Assembly: GCA_016721945.1 (NCBI GenBank)
Contig: JADKHC010000010.1
Location: forward strand, 62,001 to 126,000
Direction: 5' to 3'
Origin: Verrucomicrobiota bacterium
GTDB lineage: Bacteria; Verrucomicrobiota; Verrucomicrobiia; Opitutales; Opitutaceae
Length of the DNA: 64,000 nt
Positions within the stretch are counted from its first letter, which is position 1; each line of letters begins with the position of its first letter. The position numbers and the translations under genes were made by a program. The notes under the pieces are model-generated. The model saw only the letters and a list, made by a program, of their open reading frames with translations. It made no database searches and was not told the origin of the DNA. Below are positions 33,921 to 43,657 of this stretch, piece after piece.

Positions 33921-36011
33921 ATGATTCCCATGGGTGCGATCAAGGTTCTCACGCTGGTGATGGTCGTAGGTTTTCTTGCCAGCAGCTCAACGCAGGCGGA
34001 TGAGGGCATGTGGTTGCTAAACGCTCCTCCGATCCAAACGCTTAAAGACAGCTATGGTTTCGAGCCGACGCCGACCTGGCTTGAGCATGTGCAAAAATCA
34101 GCCGTGCGTTTCAATAGCGGTGGTTCTGGTTCGTTCGTATCGGCGGACGGCCTGATCATCACCAATCATCATGTCGGTCAGGACGACCTGCAAAAGTTGA
34201 GCAATGCGAAGAATAATTACGTGCGCGACGGTTTCCGTGCAAAAACCCGCGCTGAGGAAATCCACTGCGTCGATCTTGAGTTGAACGTACTCATGTCGAT
34301 CGAGGATGTGACTGCACGGGTGAACGCGGCAGTAAAACCCAAGGCCAAACCTCCGGAGGCCTTCGCGGCTCGGCGAGCGATCAAGGCCGAAATTGAAAAG
34401 GAGTCGCTCGATAAAACGGGGCTGCGCAGCAACGTCGTCACGCTTTATCAAGGGGCGCAGTATCATCTTTATCGCTACAAGAAATACACCGACGTGCGCT
34501 TGGTATTTGCGCCTGAGCAGCAAGTCGCGTTCTTCGGCGGCGACCCGGATAATTTTGAGTTTCCGCGCTACAGTTTGGATTTCTGCCTCTTTCGTGCCTA
34601 CGAGAATGGCCAGCCGGCAAAAGTGGACCATCATTTGAAATGGAGCGCGTCGGGCGCGGCGGAGGACGAGCTTGTTTTTGCCGTCGGACATCCGGGCTCG
34701 ACAAGCCGCCTTTTCACTTTGGCGGAGCTCACCGATGCCCGCGATCGGCGCATCCCGAAGGCGCTGGAATGGCTAAAGGCGCAGGAAGTGTCGATGCTCA
34801 GCTACTGTGCGCGCAGCACAGAAAACGCCCGCCGAGGGCACGACCTGCTTTTTAGTTATCAGAATGCGCGCAAGGCCTACGACGGCGAGTTGGCCGGGTT
34901 GCTTGATCCGCGTGTTTTTGAGCGAAAACGCGCGGAAGAAACGCGCCTGAAAAAACTCGCTGCGGACAAGAAGGAACTGTCCGCAGCGCGGAAAGCTTGG
35001 GACAAAATCGACGCAGCTCAGACCCTCATCTCGCAAGCCTCGCCCCGCTACAATCTGTTTGAGCGTTATGCTGACCGGTCGAGCACGCTTATGCAGGTCG
35101 CCCGCTCGCTCTATCGCTCAGCGGCGGAAAAGGCGAAACCGAGTGGCCAGCGGTTGCGCGAATATCGTGACACCAATCGTGCCTCTTTCGAACTCAACCT
35201 GTTTTCCGAGGAACCAATCTACGACGATCTTGAGCAAGTGCGGCTGGAGTCTTACCTGACGTCGTTGGCCAAAGAGTTTGGGGTGGACGATGTGGTTGTG
35301 CAGAAAGCTCTGTCTGGAAAATCGCCGCGTGACCGCGCGGCCGAACTAGTAGCTGGAACTAAGATCAAGGCGGTAGCCGTTCGCAAACAACTCTATGACG
35401 CCGATGTCGCTGCGCTGGACAAGGCCGCAGGAAGCGATCCCTTGCTCGGCTTGGTGCGTGATCTCGATGCCGCCGCCCGCGCGGCACGCAAAATCATCGA
35501 GGAGCAAAGCGAAGTCAAAGAGCAGGCTCAGGCTAAAATCTCACGTGTGCGCTACGCCGTCGACGGCACGCGTGCTTATCCCGATGCGACTTTCACGCTG
35601 CGCCTCGCCTTCGGCACCATCAAAGGTTACGTTGAGAATGGTGTGCGTGTGCCGCCCTTCACCACGATTGAAGGCCTGTATTGGCGCTCGACGATTCACG
35701 AAGGCCGGGCTCCGTTCGAACTGCCTGCGCGGTGGTCGGCGCGAAAGAATAAAGTGAAACTTTCCACGCCGATGAATCTGGTAAGTACCTGCGATATCAT
35801 CGGAGGCAATTCAGGCAGTCCGACGATCAATCGCGCAGGGGAATTTGTTGGCATCATTTTTGATGGAAACATTCAGTCGCTAGTCGCTGATTTCGCCTAT
35901 GACGATACACAGGCCCGCGCGGTCTCGGTCGATGCGCGTGTCATCATCGAATCGCTGCGCAACGTCTACGACGCCGGTGAACTCGCTGACGAGTTGTTAG
36001 GCAAAAAATAG
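33921..36011 (+). CDS. S46-family dipeptidyl-peptidase
   Basis: A 696-residue exported serine peptidase with a chymotrypsin-like fold interrupted by a large helical domain. A signal peptide covers about residues 1-26. The catalytic His lies in TNHHVG (83-84 region) and the catalytic Ser in GNSGSP (Ser631). A Gly lies in FDGN shortly after the Ser; in this family Gly here goes with DPP7-like hydrophobic specificity and Arg with DPP11-like acidic specificity. That reading is an inference from memory. S46 enzymes release dipeptides in the periplasm for peptide nutrition. The start at 33921 is the first ATG; 33930 is also possible. Confidence 0.92.
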   Translation: MIPMGAIKVLTLVMVVGFLASSSTQADEGMWLLNAPPIQTLKDSYGFEPTPTWLEHVQKSAVRFNSGGSGSFVSADGLIITNHHVGQDDLQKLSNAKNNYVRDGFRAKTRAEEIHCVDLELNVLMSIEDVTARVNAAVKPKAKPPEAFAARRAIKAEIEKESLDKTGLRSNVVTLYQGAQYHLYRYKKYTDVRLVFAPEQQVAFFGGDPDNFEFPRYSLDFCLFRAYENGQPAKVDHHLKWSASGAAEDELVFAVGHPGSTSRLFTLAELTDARDRRIPKALEWLKAQEVSMLSYCARSTENARRGHDLLFSYQNARKAYDGELAGLLDPRVFERKRAEETRLKKLAADKKELSAARKAWDKIDAAQTLISQASPRYNLFERYADRSSTLMQVARSLYRSAAEKAKPSGQRLREYRDTNRASFELNLFSEEPIYDDLEQVRLESYLTSLAKEFGVDDVVVQKALSGKSPRDRAAELVAGTKIKAVAVRKQLYDADVAALDKAAGSDPLLGLVRDLDAAARAARKIIEEQSEVKEQAQAKISRVRYAVDGTRAYPDATFTLRLAFGTIKGYVENGVRVPPFTTIEGLYWRSTIHEGRAPFELPARWSARKNKVKLSTPMNLVSTCDIIGGNSGSPTINRAGEFVGIIFDGNIQSLVADFAYDDTQARAVSVDARVIIESLRNVYDAGELADELLGKK

Positions 36012-36078
36012 TGACGGCGCCGGTGTTCGCCGGGATTGAGACGGTTACACGCCCGTCAAAAATTCAGCGTGCTGAAAT

Positions 36079-36112
36079 GCAAAACCGCCGTCCCACGAGG
36101 GGGGCGGCGGTA
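36079..36112 (-). terminator. possible terminator of the glycan operon
   Basis: A seven-base stem ACCGCCG / CGGCGGT (36084-36111) with a GC-rich loop. Read on the minus strand it is followed by TTTT. It lies about 180 bases past the last gene of the minus-strand glycan cluster and converges with the S46 gene. Confidence 0.5.
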
Positions 36113-36287
36113 TCGTTAGCGGGCGGGTGGCCCGTAGTATGCGGTCATTCGACTGCTGTTCTATTTAAGGAAGAACTCTAACATTGTTAACCTGTACGAT
36201 TCTCGTCCGCCGTCAACCGACCGCCTCTGGGAAACGAGAGTTATTAGAACTTTGAAACACAGGAGATTTTGCAGGCGACCTTATGTC

Positions 36288-37058
36288 TCAATCGCGCTTG
36301 TAGTCACCGCGACTGAAGTACTTTTCGAGCCAGATGTAGGCACAGATGAAAAAGTAACGGCTGCCCATCTCCTTGATCTTGAGCTTGGCCACGCCGTGCT
36401 TGCGGTTCTTCCACGAGATCGGAGTCAGGGCCCAACTGTAACCGCGGACGATGGCCTTGAGCGGTAGTTCTACGGTGAGATTAAAATGCGGCGCGAGCAG
36501 TGGACGGCATCCGTCTATTACGGTGCGACGATAGGCCTTGAAGGCGTTTGTCGTGTCGTTGAGGCCATGGCGAAAACCGAGTTTAACCAGAAAATTGGCC
36601 ACGCGATTAACGAAGAGTTTCACGCGCGGGTAATCGCTGACCTCACTGCCCTTGATGAAACGGCTGCCGAAGGCGCATTCGTAGCCCTGATCATTCATCA
36701 ACCGCCAATATTTAATCGCATCCGCCGGTGAGTCCGAGGAATCGGCCATCATAATGACGCAGGCGTCGCCCTTCATCTGATTAAGTCCGTGAATAATCGC
36801 GCGGCCGAAGCCATGCGGTCCGGGGTTTTGTAACGGCGCGAGGGAGGGGATTTCGGCTTTGAGCGATTGGAGGACAGACCAGGTGCTGTCCTGACTGCCG
36901 TCATCGACGACCAAGAGTTCATGGGGAATAGCCACGGCCTGAAATGCGGCGTGGATCTCACGCAGCGTCTCAGGCAGCGACGCCTCCTCATCGCGGGCAG
37001 GGATGATGACCGAGTAAAGCGAAAGTGTTCCTGGCGGATGGTTCGGTGACGGATGCAC
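36288..37058 (-). CDS. family 2 glycosyltransferase, DPM1-like
   Basis: A 256-residue GT-A fold glycosyltransferase. The N-terminus has YSVIIPARDEEASLPETLRE (15-34) and VVDDGSQDST (53-62); the metal-binding MMADSSDS replaces the classic DxD near 100. The pattern resembles dolichol/undecaprenyl-phosphate mannosyltransferases without the C-terminal membrane helices. It is the last gene of the minus-strand glycan cluster, 19 bases after the methyltransferase. It probably charges a lipid carrier with a sugar. Confidence 0.88.
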   Translation of the reverse strand: MHPSPNHPPGTLSLYSVIIPARDEEASLPETLREIHAAFQAVAIPHELLVVDDGSQDSTWSVLQSLKAEIPSLAPLQNPGPHGFGRAIIHGLNQMKGDACVIMMADSSDSPADAIKYWRLMNDQGYECAFGSRFIKGSEVSDYPRVKLFVNRVANFLVKLGFRHGLNDTTNAFKAYRRTVIDGCRPLLAPHFNLTVELPLKAIVRGYSWALTPISWKNRKHGVAKLKIKEMGSRYFFICAYIWLEKYFSRGDYKRD

Positions 37059-37077
37059 GAGAGAGACGAGGCTTGCT

Positions 37078-37743
37078 TTATGGTTTTACGGCCACGACCA
37101 AAAATTGCCGTCCCTTCCAACGCCATAGCAGAGGTATCGCAAGGAAGAGTTTTACGAAGAACATGGGATATTCTGGAGCCTGAACCATTGTGAAAGGGAG
37201 AAATTTCGCGATGACGTGCTCGAGCTGGTAACCTTCAATTTCGAGGGCTTCTCCGAGCGAAGCCTCGGTGAGATAAATATGATGGTCGTAGAAATCCCAG
37301 TATTCACCGTGCAGGAATTTGATGTTTGGGCCGAGTGCGATGAGCCTGCCCCCAGGTTTTAGACAGCGCAGGATCTCGCGGAGAGTTTTATTTAAAGCCT
37401 CTTTATCTGGGAGGTGTTCGAAGAAATTACTCGAGAAAACAGTATCCAGTGAGTTGTCCGGCAGGGGCCAAGGTTGGGAGCAATCTAGATGGATGAACTC
37501 AACCGCTTTCCCCAAGTGGTTGGGCGCATCGGGATTGAGGTCCATGGCCATTTTTTTCCGAGCCTCTATATGGTTGATGAACTCACCATAACCGCAGCCA
37601 AGATCTAAAACGGTCGATTCGGGAGAAACCCATCGTGAGAAGAAACGCGAAGTCAGTACCTGCCAGACCTTGGCTCGGTAACTCGCCGTCCTGAGAAAAC
37701 GGCGGTGATAGATTTTGGACAATTCCTGAGGTGTACTGGCCAT
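37078..37743 (-). CDS. class I SAM-dependent methyltransferase
   Basis: A 221-residue methyltransferase. The SAM-binding motif is VLDLGCGYGEF near residue 47, followed by MAMDLNPD and an ELPDNSLDTVFSSNFFEHL-like motif IV region. The start at 37743 (MASTPQELSK) is chosen because a longer frame would overlap the upstream epimerase; the gap is then 10 bases. Within this cluster it probably methylates a sugar or a lipid-linked glycan. Confidence 0.88.
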   Translation of the reverse strand: MASTPQELSKIYHRRFLRTASYRAKVWQVLTSRFFSRWVSPESTVLDLGCGYGEFINHIEARKKMAMDLNPDAPNHLGKAVEFIHLDCSQPWPLPDNSLDTVFSSNFFEHLPDKEALNKTLREILRCLKPGGRLIALGPNIKFLHGEYWDFYDHHIYLTEASLGEALEIEGYQLEHVIAKFLPFTMVQAPEYPMFFVKLFLAIPLLWRWKGRQFLVVAVKP

Positions 37744-37753
37744 TTTAGGTTGG

Positions 37754-38821
37754 TTAGGTCGGAGAAGAGAGTTCCAGCCATTGAGGGTTGGCCTCAGCAT
37801 GACTGGCTATTTCCGCAAGGATGGCATCGGTCGTGGTCTGTGGACGCCAGTCCCAAATGTGGGCTGCTTTTGAGGAATCGAGCACCACCCATGGGAGGTC
37901 GAAGGGGCGCGGAGTACAGTCAACGCTGATCGAGAAAGCACCAAATTTCGCCGCACACCAATCGCTAAGCTGGCGGAGTGAGCGGGCTGAGGTGGCTCCG
38001 CCGGAGCAATTGATCAGCCGGTTTTCAACCGAGAGCTTGGGAGAGCGCATTTGCTTTTCCAGCAGAGAAACGAGATCGCGTGGGTGGAGGCAGTCGCGGA
38101 CTTGATAGCCGTGGCCACCGAAGCCGATGTACTTTAACGGGCGTCGTCGCATGTAACTGTTTATCCAATACGCGAAGATTCCCTGGTCGGCGCGACCGAA
38201 CTGACCGGCACCGGCAAGCACGCCGCAACGGTTGATGAAGACAGGGAAGTCGAACGTTTCGCCGTATTCAAGCGCGAGGGCTTCGGAGGCGAGCTTGGTC
38301 GAGCCGTAGAGGGAAACGGGGGCCTGGGTGCTGAAGGTTTCGTTGATGCCGGCTGCCGTCAGGTTGGCGGGATGCGCTGCATTTTTGGCGGGCTGAAAGG
38401 CGTTGTTTACTGGTTCGACCGGCAATGCGGCCAACGGCGGAATGGAATAAACCCGGCTTGTACTAAGGAGAACAAAACCGGCACGGTGTCGTTTACAGTA
38501 CTCAAGCATGTTCACCGTGCCGAGGAGGTTGTGGTCAATGAGTTCGCGGGAACTCGTCTTGCCATCAATACCAGCCAGCACGCTGGGATTGGCTGCAGCG
38601 TCGATTACGAAATCGGCAGCGGGTAGCGCTTCCATCGCACTGTTGTCGCGCAGATCGGCGGTGATGACTTTGGCCCCAAGTTTTTCCAGCGGAGCACGGT
38701 TGGTCTCACTGCCGGGGCGAATGAAGTTGTCAAAACCGGTGATCTGGTGCCCCGCCGCGATCAATTCGCGGGCCAGCGTGCTGCCGACAAAACCGCAAAT
38801 GCCTGTGATCAGTAAGTTCAT
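37754..38821 (-). CDS. NAD-dependent epimerase/dehydratase
   Basis: A 355-residue extended short-chain dehydrogenase. It shows the Rossmann signature TGICGFVGS (6-14) and a catalytic Y-x3-K in LYGSTKLASEAL near 172. It belongs to the nucleotide-sugar epimerase/dehydratase group; the exact sugar is unknown. It lies between the paratose-epimerase-like gene and the methyltransferase in the glycan cluster and is 10 bases from the latter. Confidence 0.88.
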   Translation of the reverse strand: MNLLITGICGFVGSTLARELIAAGHQITGFDNFIRPGSETNRAPLEKLGAKVITADLRDNSAMEALPAADFVIDAAANPSVLAGIDGKTSSRELIDHNLLGTVNMLEYCKRHRAGFVLLSTSRVYSIPPLAALPVEPVNNAFQPAKNAAHPANLTAAGINETFSTQAPVSLYGSTKLASEALALEYGETFDFPVFINRCGVLAGAGQFGRADQGIFAYWINSYMRRRPLKYIGFGGHGYQVRDCLHPRDLVSLLEKQMRSPKLSVENRLINCSGGATSARSLRQLSDWCAAKFGAFSISVDCTPRPFDLPWVVLDSSKAAHIWDWRPQTTTDAILAEIASHAEANPQWLELSSPT

Positions 38822-38876
38822 AATTTTTAAGTGGTAAGTGCTGTTGAGCAGCTTGTGCTGGCTTACAACTTAGACC

Positions 38877-39938
38877 TTAACCCTTATCCCTAAGCCGCCA
38901 GGCGTCCACGATTTGGCGGATGGTTTCCTCTAGCGATTGGGTGATGTCCCACGAGGGATAGTGGGCGCGCATTTTTCTCAGATCGGAGTAATAGCAGATA
39001 TGGTCGCCGATGCGGTTTTGATCGACGTAGGTGTAGACCTGCTTTTTGCCGGAGAATTTTTCCGTGAGTGCGAAGGCTTCGAGAATCGAGCAGGAGTTGG
39101 CCTTGCCGCCGCCGAGGTTGTAGACCTCGCCCACGCGAGGTGCCTTGACGAACGCAGCCATGAAGCGGGCGACGTCGAGCGAGTGAATGTTGTCACGAAC
39201 CTGCTTACCCTTGTATCCAAAAACCTTGTACTCGCGGCCTTCGAGGTTGCATTTCACTAGGTAGCTGAGAAAGCCATGGAGTTCCACGCCGGTGTGATTT
39301 GGCCCGGTCAGACAACCACCACGCAAACAGCAAGTCGGCATCTGGAAATAACGGCCGTATTCCTGAACCATCACGTCGGCGGCGACTTTTGAAGCGCCGA
39401 AGAGCGAGTGTTTGGATTGGTCGATGGTAAATGTCTCGGCGATGCCGTGCGCGTAAGCGGGATCGGCGTAGTCCCAGCGGGTTTCGAGTTCCTTGAGGGC
39501 GATGGAGTTCGGGGCGTCGCCGTAAACCTTGTTCGTGCTCATGTGCAAGAAGGGCGTCTCCGGGCAGGCCTGGCGGTTGGCCTCAAGGAGGTTGAGCGTA
39601 CCGACCGCGTTGGTGTCGAAGTCGTCGAAAGGAATCGCGGCCGCGCGGTCGTGCGAAGGCTGAGCGGCGGTGTGCACGATGACGTCGGGCTTCACCTGTT
39701 TGACGAGCGCAAGAACTCCCGCGCGATCACGGATATCGACTTCGTGATGTTGGAAGCCCGGGAGTTCACGGAGGAGCCGCTGCTGGTTCCAACGAGTGTC
39801 GCCTTGCGGACCGAAAAACACGGCTCGCTGATTGTTGTCGACGCCGTGAACGGTATAGCCGAGTTCGCGTGCAAAATATACGCAAACTTCAGAGCCAATC
39901 AGGCCAGACGAACCAGTTACAAGAAGTGTTTTAGGCAT
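38877..39938 (-). CDS. CDP-paratose 2-epimerase-like protein
   Basis: A 353-residue nucleotide-sugar epimerase. Rossmann motif TGSSGLIGS (7-15); catalytic Ser/Tyr/Lys region with SLFGASKVAAD near 165. The stretch CLRGGCLTGPNHTGVELHGF (near 195) is typical of CDP-tyvelose/paratose 2-epimerases. The start at 39938 is chosen; an upstream in-frame leader of 89 residues has no similarity. It suggests a 3,6-dideoxyhexose-type sugar in the surface glycan, but no other genes of that route are visible here. Confidence 0.87.
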   Translation of the reverse strand: MPKTLLVTGSSGLIGSEVCVYFARELGYTVHGVDNNQRAVFFGPQGDTRWNQQRLLRELPGFQHHEVDIRDRAGVLALVKQVKPDVIVHTAAQPSHDRAAAIPFDDFDTNAVGTLNLLEANRQACPETPFLHMSTNKVYGDAPNSIALKELETRWDYADPAYAHGIAETFTIDQSKHSLFGASKVAADVMVQEYGRYFQMPTCCLRGGCLTGPNHTGVELHGFLSYLVKCNLEGREYKVFGYKGKQVRDNIHSLDVARFMAAFVKAPRVGEVYNLGGGKANSCSILEAFALTEKFSGKKQVYTYVDQNRIGDHICYYSDLRKMRAHYPSWDITQSLEETIRQIVDAWRLRDKG

Positions 39939-40012
39939 GAGAATATTGATGGAGTGAATGGTTTGAGGTCGATTGGCAAAACCGGAATCAGCAGCTTCAG
40001 GAGTGCGTTGTA

Positions 40013-42247
40013 TTAGGGCTGACTGGTTTGCGATTCGGATAATTTTGTGTAGGCGAGGTTCTCGGTTGAAGTAGGTTCCAGTCGTGAAGCTCGTAGCAGA
40101 ATAAACGAAATTGCTAATGATGAAATCGCAACGAGACTGCCAAAACCGGCAAAAGCGGAGGGCACGAGAAGGCCTGCTTCGGTAAAAACTGGGTGCGTGA
40201 TCCACAACCAGAAAAACCAGCCAATGCTAGCGAAAAGTATGGATAAGGAAACTGGTTTGGGCATGAACAAAAGACCAAGTCCGACGCTGACATAGAGACA
40301 TGCTCCAGTAAAATAGGAGCTCTGATGGATGGAGGTGGAATCGCCCTTAAACATGAGCAAGCACCAGACAATCGCCGAAAAAAGTCCAAGCTTCATCGCG
40401 AGGTAAGCGACGTTTTTGTCGGGGTTAGGCTGCTTAATTCGAAGTGCGAAGAGGAGGCCAAAACCCCCTAGTAGGAGAGGCCCCAAGGCTTGCAGGTAGT
40501 GGGTGAACCCTGCGGAACGTAAATCGTAGCGAAGGCGATAAAGCGAATCTCTATCAGGTATACCCGATTTTACGTGGTTAATGTATTGAGACGCGCCGGG
40601 TATAAAATTCCAGTTCTTGTCGCAGAGCATCATGCGAAAATTGGCGCATTTATTATTTAGGATCTGCTGCCAAGTGAGTTCACCGTAAGCTTCTCGGATC
40701 ACGGTGAGGCTGGAGCGCGGGTCGATAGGTTCGCGACCGGCCAGATGGTATTTGATCAGGCGGTCTCCCGGCGGGTCGGCGAGCTTCTGATACAGTGTCC
40801 ACGGCGTCATAAGGATGAGGCCGGTGAGGGCGCTTGTGAGAATGAAGCGGAGGCTGAGCGCGCGGCGTTCGATCAGATAGACGACAACTATGCCGCCAAT
40901 ACCGAAGGCACTGCCGCCGTGCCCGAGCAGAGCGAATGTCATACAGGCAGCGGCGAGCACTGTAGTGAGCGTATCGGGAGTTTTATTTTTAGGGTGACTC
41001 CAAAGTAAACCAGTTGCTAGGAGTAAAAATGCTGCGGGAAGATGTTTTGGCCAGCAGAAGACGCTGTTGACGAGATAGAATCCGGAGAAGATTGCACCGG
41101 CCATCACAAGGGCGGTCCCGCGCAGGCTCACACCGAGATGGCGCAGAAATGCCCATAGGCCGATCCAGACCCAGCACTGAGCGGCAATACCAACAACCTG
41201 ATAGCCGTAGCGGACGGGAATAAAGGGCCAGATCAAAAGATTCAGGCCGGCTTGCAACGGCGGTCGGTCGCTTGTCAGCCAGTCGGAGAAAAACGGACGG
41301 AGCGGTTCACCGTTAGCAAGAATTCTTGCCAACCAATGTGGCAGGAGGGGATCGGGTGGCATTCCAGGGAGGAACCGTGACATGGCCAAACCATCAGGGG
41401 CCTCGATGCCGCCGTAGAGAAAGCCGGCGCTGAAATATAATGAAGCCGCGGCAGTTCCGAGCATCAAGGGCGCGGAGAAATCAAACTGCTGTAATCTGGT
41501 AATCCCTTGTTTCCATTGCCGAACTAGTGCGATGGCACAAAAAGCATATATCGCCCATGAGGAAGTCTTGCCGATGAGCGGGTGCCAGAAATAGAGAAAA
41601 AAGACCACATAGGCCGCCAGCGCGCTGCTTACCAGCAGGAACGCGAGGGCGTAGGAGGGCTTGAATTGGGGGAAGAAGAGCACCGCTGCGAAACCGGGTA
41701 GTAACAGCAGAACGAACACTGCGATCTGAAGACTTGTTTCCTCGATGGCTCGGCCAAACTGTCCTGTGTGTGGCAGCGGAGCGCTGACACCGAGCCAGCC
41801 GCCACCGTCCACTTTTTCGGAATCATCGGCCACGAGGAGGCAGTTGCGGTTAGCCCAGTTGGGAGGGAGTTTCCAATGGAATCGCGTCCAGTACCAGCCA
41901 GGATGCGATGTCGGTCTCAGTGTCAGCCGTTCGCCATTGTCGGTGGATACGAGCGCAAGGGTAACGCCGGGGATTCCGGGGAACCCCACAACCATCAATT
42001 CAAGGAAGTCCTCTGATACAAATGGCCCGTAGGAAAGGCCTCCGGTGAGTCGGTGGTCCCCTTGAGCCGAGTCCCACAAAGGCATTTCCTTTGAGAGAGC
42101 GGCGTAGTGGCCTGGATCGATAAGACGGTTTGTCGGCGCGAAACTTCCATTAAGGATGACAGTTGGTTCGGCCGCGCCTGTTCCTGCCGAGAACAGCAAG
42201 AAAACGGCGAGAGTGATGAAGGAAGCGCGCAGGCGGGATAATGGCAT
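40013..42247 (-). CDS. polytopic membrane protein with N-terminal beta domain
   Basis: A 744-residue protein. A signal peptide (about 1-25) precedes an extracytoplasmic beta-sandwich-like region (about 26-165). Then come about 12 hydrophobic helices with short loops, a pattern like GT-C glycosyltransferases or Wzy/ligase-type enzymes. No DxD or other named motif was found. It lies within the glycan cluster, 3 bases after the next upstream gene, so coupling is likely. A role in glycan transfer or polymerisation is inferred. Confidence 0.65.
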   Translation of the reverse strand: MPLSRLRASFITLAVFLLFSAGTGAAEPTVILNGSFAPTNRLIDPGHYAALSKEMPLWDSAQGDHRLTGGLSYGPFVSEDFLELMVVGFPGIPGVTLALVSTDNGERLTLRPTSHPGWYWTRFHWKLPPNWANRNCLLVADDSEKVDGGGWLGVSAPLPHTGQFGRAIEETSLQIAVFVLLLLPGFAAVLFFPQFKPSYALAFLLVSSALAAYVVFFLYFWHPLIGKTSSWAIYAFCAIALVRQWKQGITRLQQFDFSAPLMLGTAAASLYFSAGFLYGGIEAPDGLAMSRFLPGMPPDPLLPHWLARILANGEPLRPFFSDWLTSDRPPLQAGLNLLIWPFIPVRYGYQVVGIAAQCWVWIGLWAFLRHLGVSLRGTALVMAGAIFSGFYLVNSVFCWPKHLPAAFLLLATGLLWSHPKNKTPDTLTTVLAAACMTFALLGHGGSAFGIGGIVVVYLIERRALSLRFILTSALTGLILMTPWTLYQKLADPPGDRLIKYHLAGREPIDPRSSLTVIREAYGELTWQQILNNKCANFRMMLCDKNWNFIPGASQYINHVKSGIPDRDSLYRLRYDLRSAGFTHYLQALGPLLLGGFGLLFALRIKQPNPDKNVAYLAMKLGLFSAIVWCLLMFKGDSTSIHQSSYFTGACLYVSVGLGLLFMPKPVSLSILFASIGWFFWLWITHPVFTEAGLLVPSAFAGFGSLVAISSLAISFILLRASRLEPTSTENLAYTKLSESQTSQP

Positions 42248-42250
42248 GGC

Positions 42251-43627
42251 TCAAGGGTGTGCGTCGGAATTAAACAGGTTGAGTCGGTGTGCTTCGAGAT
42301 ACCGCAGGCGGTCGCCGAGAACGGGTGCGGGGTAGACTTGGAAGTGGGTGCGTTCTGAGGCTTGTTCCTCGCTGCGGGTTTCCAGGTATGCGGCCTTCCA
42401 TGCGCGGCGGCCCTCGCTATAGTGATTGATCGATCTCCAGTCACGTGTGTGGAGTTCCACCGTGTTGTAGGCTAGGAAACACACATAGGCGATGGTTAGG
42501 GTTCGCGCTAGGATGGCCTTGTTGAGCGTTGCGAAGTGCAGGTAGGCGGCGAGTCCGGCCGGGATCATGAGGGTGACATAGCGTGAAGCGGCACCGGCTT
42601 CCTGCCAGCCGCTAAATACGCGACCGATTGCAGTGTTTAACCCGTAAATAAGACTAAAAGCGGCGAGGCAAAATATCACCGTGCTGCGACGTTCGTTGAG
42701 CACGCCATGACGCAGTATACGCCAGCCATGAAAGAGCGCGAGTCCCCCGAGAAAGGCAGTGCAGGTTAGGCCCCAGATCAAGACGGGCAGGCTCTGGGTT
42801 TGCATGCCGTGAAAATTATTCAACATAGCCGCGATGAAATAGAAGTACTCCCAGGGTTTTTCGTAGGGGAAACGGTAGTCACTTACCGCGGGATCGAAGC
42901 GATAGCCGACGGAGAAAAGCGCCCATGCTGCGCCAATGGCCACAAGCGCGAGAAGCACGCTGAGCGCACGCTGTTTTTCGTTTTGCCTCCAATGTTGGAT
43001 CATCTGCACAACCAAAACCATTGGTATCACCAAACCCACGAAGATGCCAAAGCCGGTGAAGATGGCGAGAAAGGTGAGGAGGCTGATCGCGAGCAGCCGC
43101 AAGGCATCGCGCTCAATGAATAGGCAAAGCAGCAGCGCCATGAAGAGTAGCATCGGCATTGCGCCGTGGGAGATATTGGAGGCGTTGACGAACATCTCGT
43201 ACTGGCGGATATTCAAAAAAAGAAGGGGGATCGTCACGAGACTGATGCCACGAGCACCGCAGCGTCGGGCCAACAACAACCCGAGTAAACCGGCAAAAAT
43301 TAAGACAAAGCTGACACCGAAGGCATCCCAGCGCGAATTCCAGCCACTGAGGTGAGTAAGCAAATCGGTAAGCAGAAAGCCAAGTCCCTGGCGATGTGGG
43401 CCGTGTTGCTGTTTGAAAATTTCCCACAGGCTGCCTTCACGAAAAAGCGGAGCGTAGAAATCCCACTGATCCCAGAATAGGATATTAACCGCATGCTGGT
43501 TGACGAACTGGTGCTGCCGCCAGGCCAGAAGAAGAAAAACAGCAGATACCACGATCCACGCCGAGCGCTCGTACCAGCTAGCGGTGGGCGTTGGTTTAGG
43601 TGTGGATGTAGGTATAGACTCGCTCAT
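42251..43627 (-). CDS. polytopic membrane protein, possible GT-C glycosyltransferase
   Basis: A 458-residue protein with a Ser/Thr/Pro-rich cytoplasmic start (MSESIPTSTPKPTPTASW) and about ten membrane helices. The loop after the first helix has FWDQWDFYAPLF and QQHGPHRQGLG, acidic/His-rich as in GT-C enzymes. The start at 43627 is preferred over 43651. It sits 3 bases before the 744-residue membrane protein and 30 bases after the large glycosyltransferase. Confidence 0.68.
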   Translation of the reverse strand: MSESIPTSTPKPTPTASWYERSAWIVVSAVFLLLAWRQHQFVNQHAVNILFWDQWDFYAPLFREGSLWEIFKQQHGPHRQGLGFLLTDLLTHLSGWNSRWDAFGVSFVLIFAGLLGLLLARRCGARGISLVTIPLLFLNIRQYEMFVNASNISHGAMPMLLFMALLLCLFIERDALRLLAISLLTFLAIFTGFGIFVGLVIPMVLVVQMIQHWRQNEKQRALSVLLALVAIGAAWALFSVGYRFDPAVSDYRFPYEKPWEYFYFIAAMLNNFHGMQTQSLPVLIWGLTCTAFLGGLALFHGWRILRHGVLNERRSTVIFCLAAFSLIYGLNTAIGRVFSGWQEAGAASRYVTLMIPAGLAAYLHFATLNKAILARTLTIAYVCFLAYNTVELHTRDWRSINHYSEGRRAWKAAYLETRSEEQASERTHFQVYPAPVLGDRLRYLEAHRLNLFNSDAHP

Positions 43628-43657
43628 AATGTTCCCGGAATGACTGCGCATGTTGGC

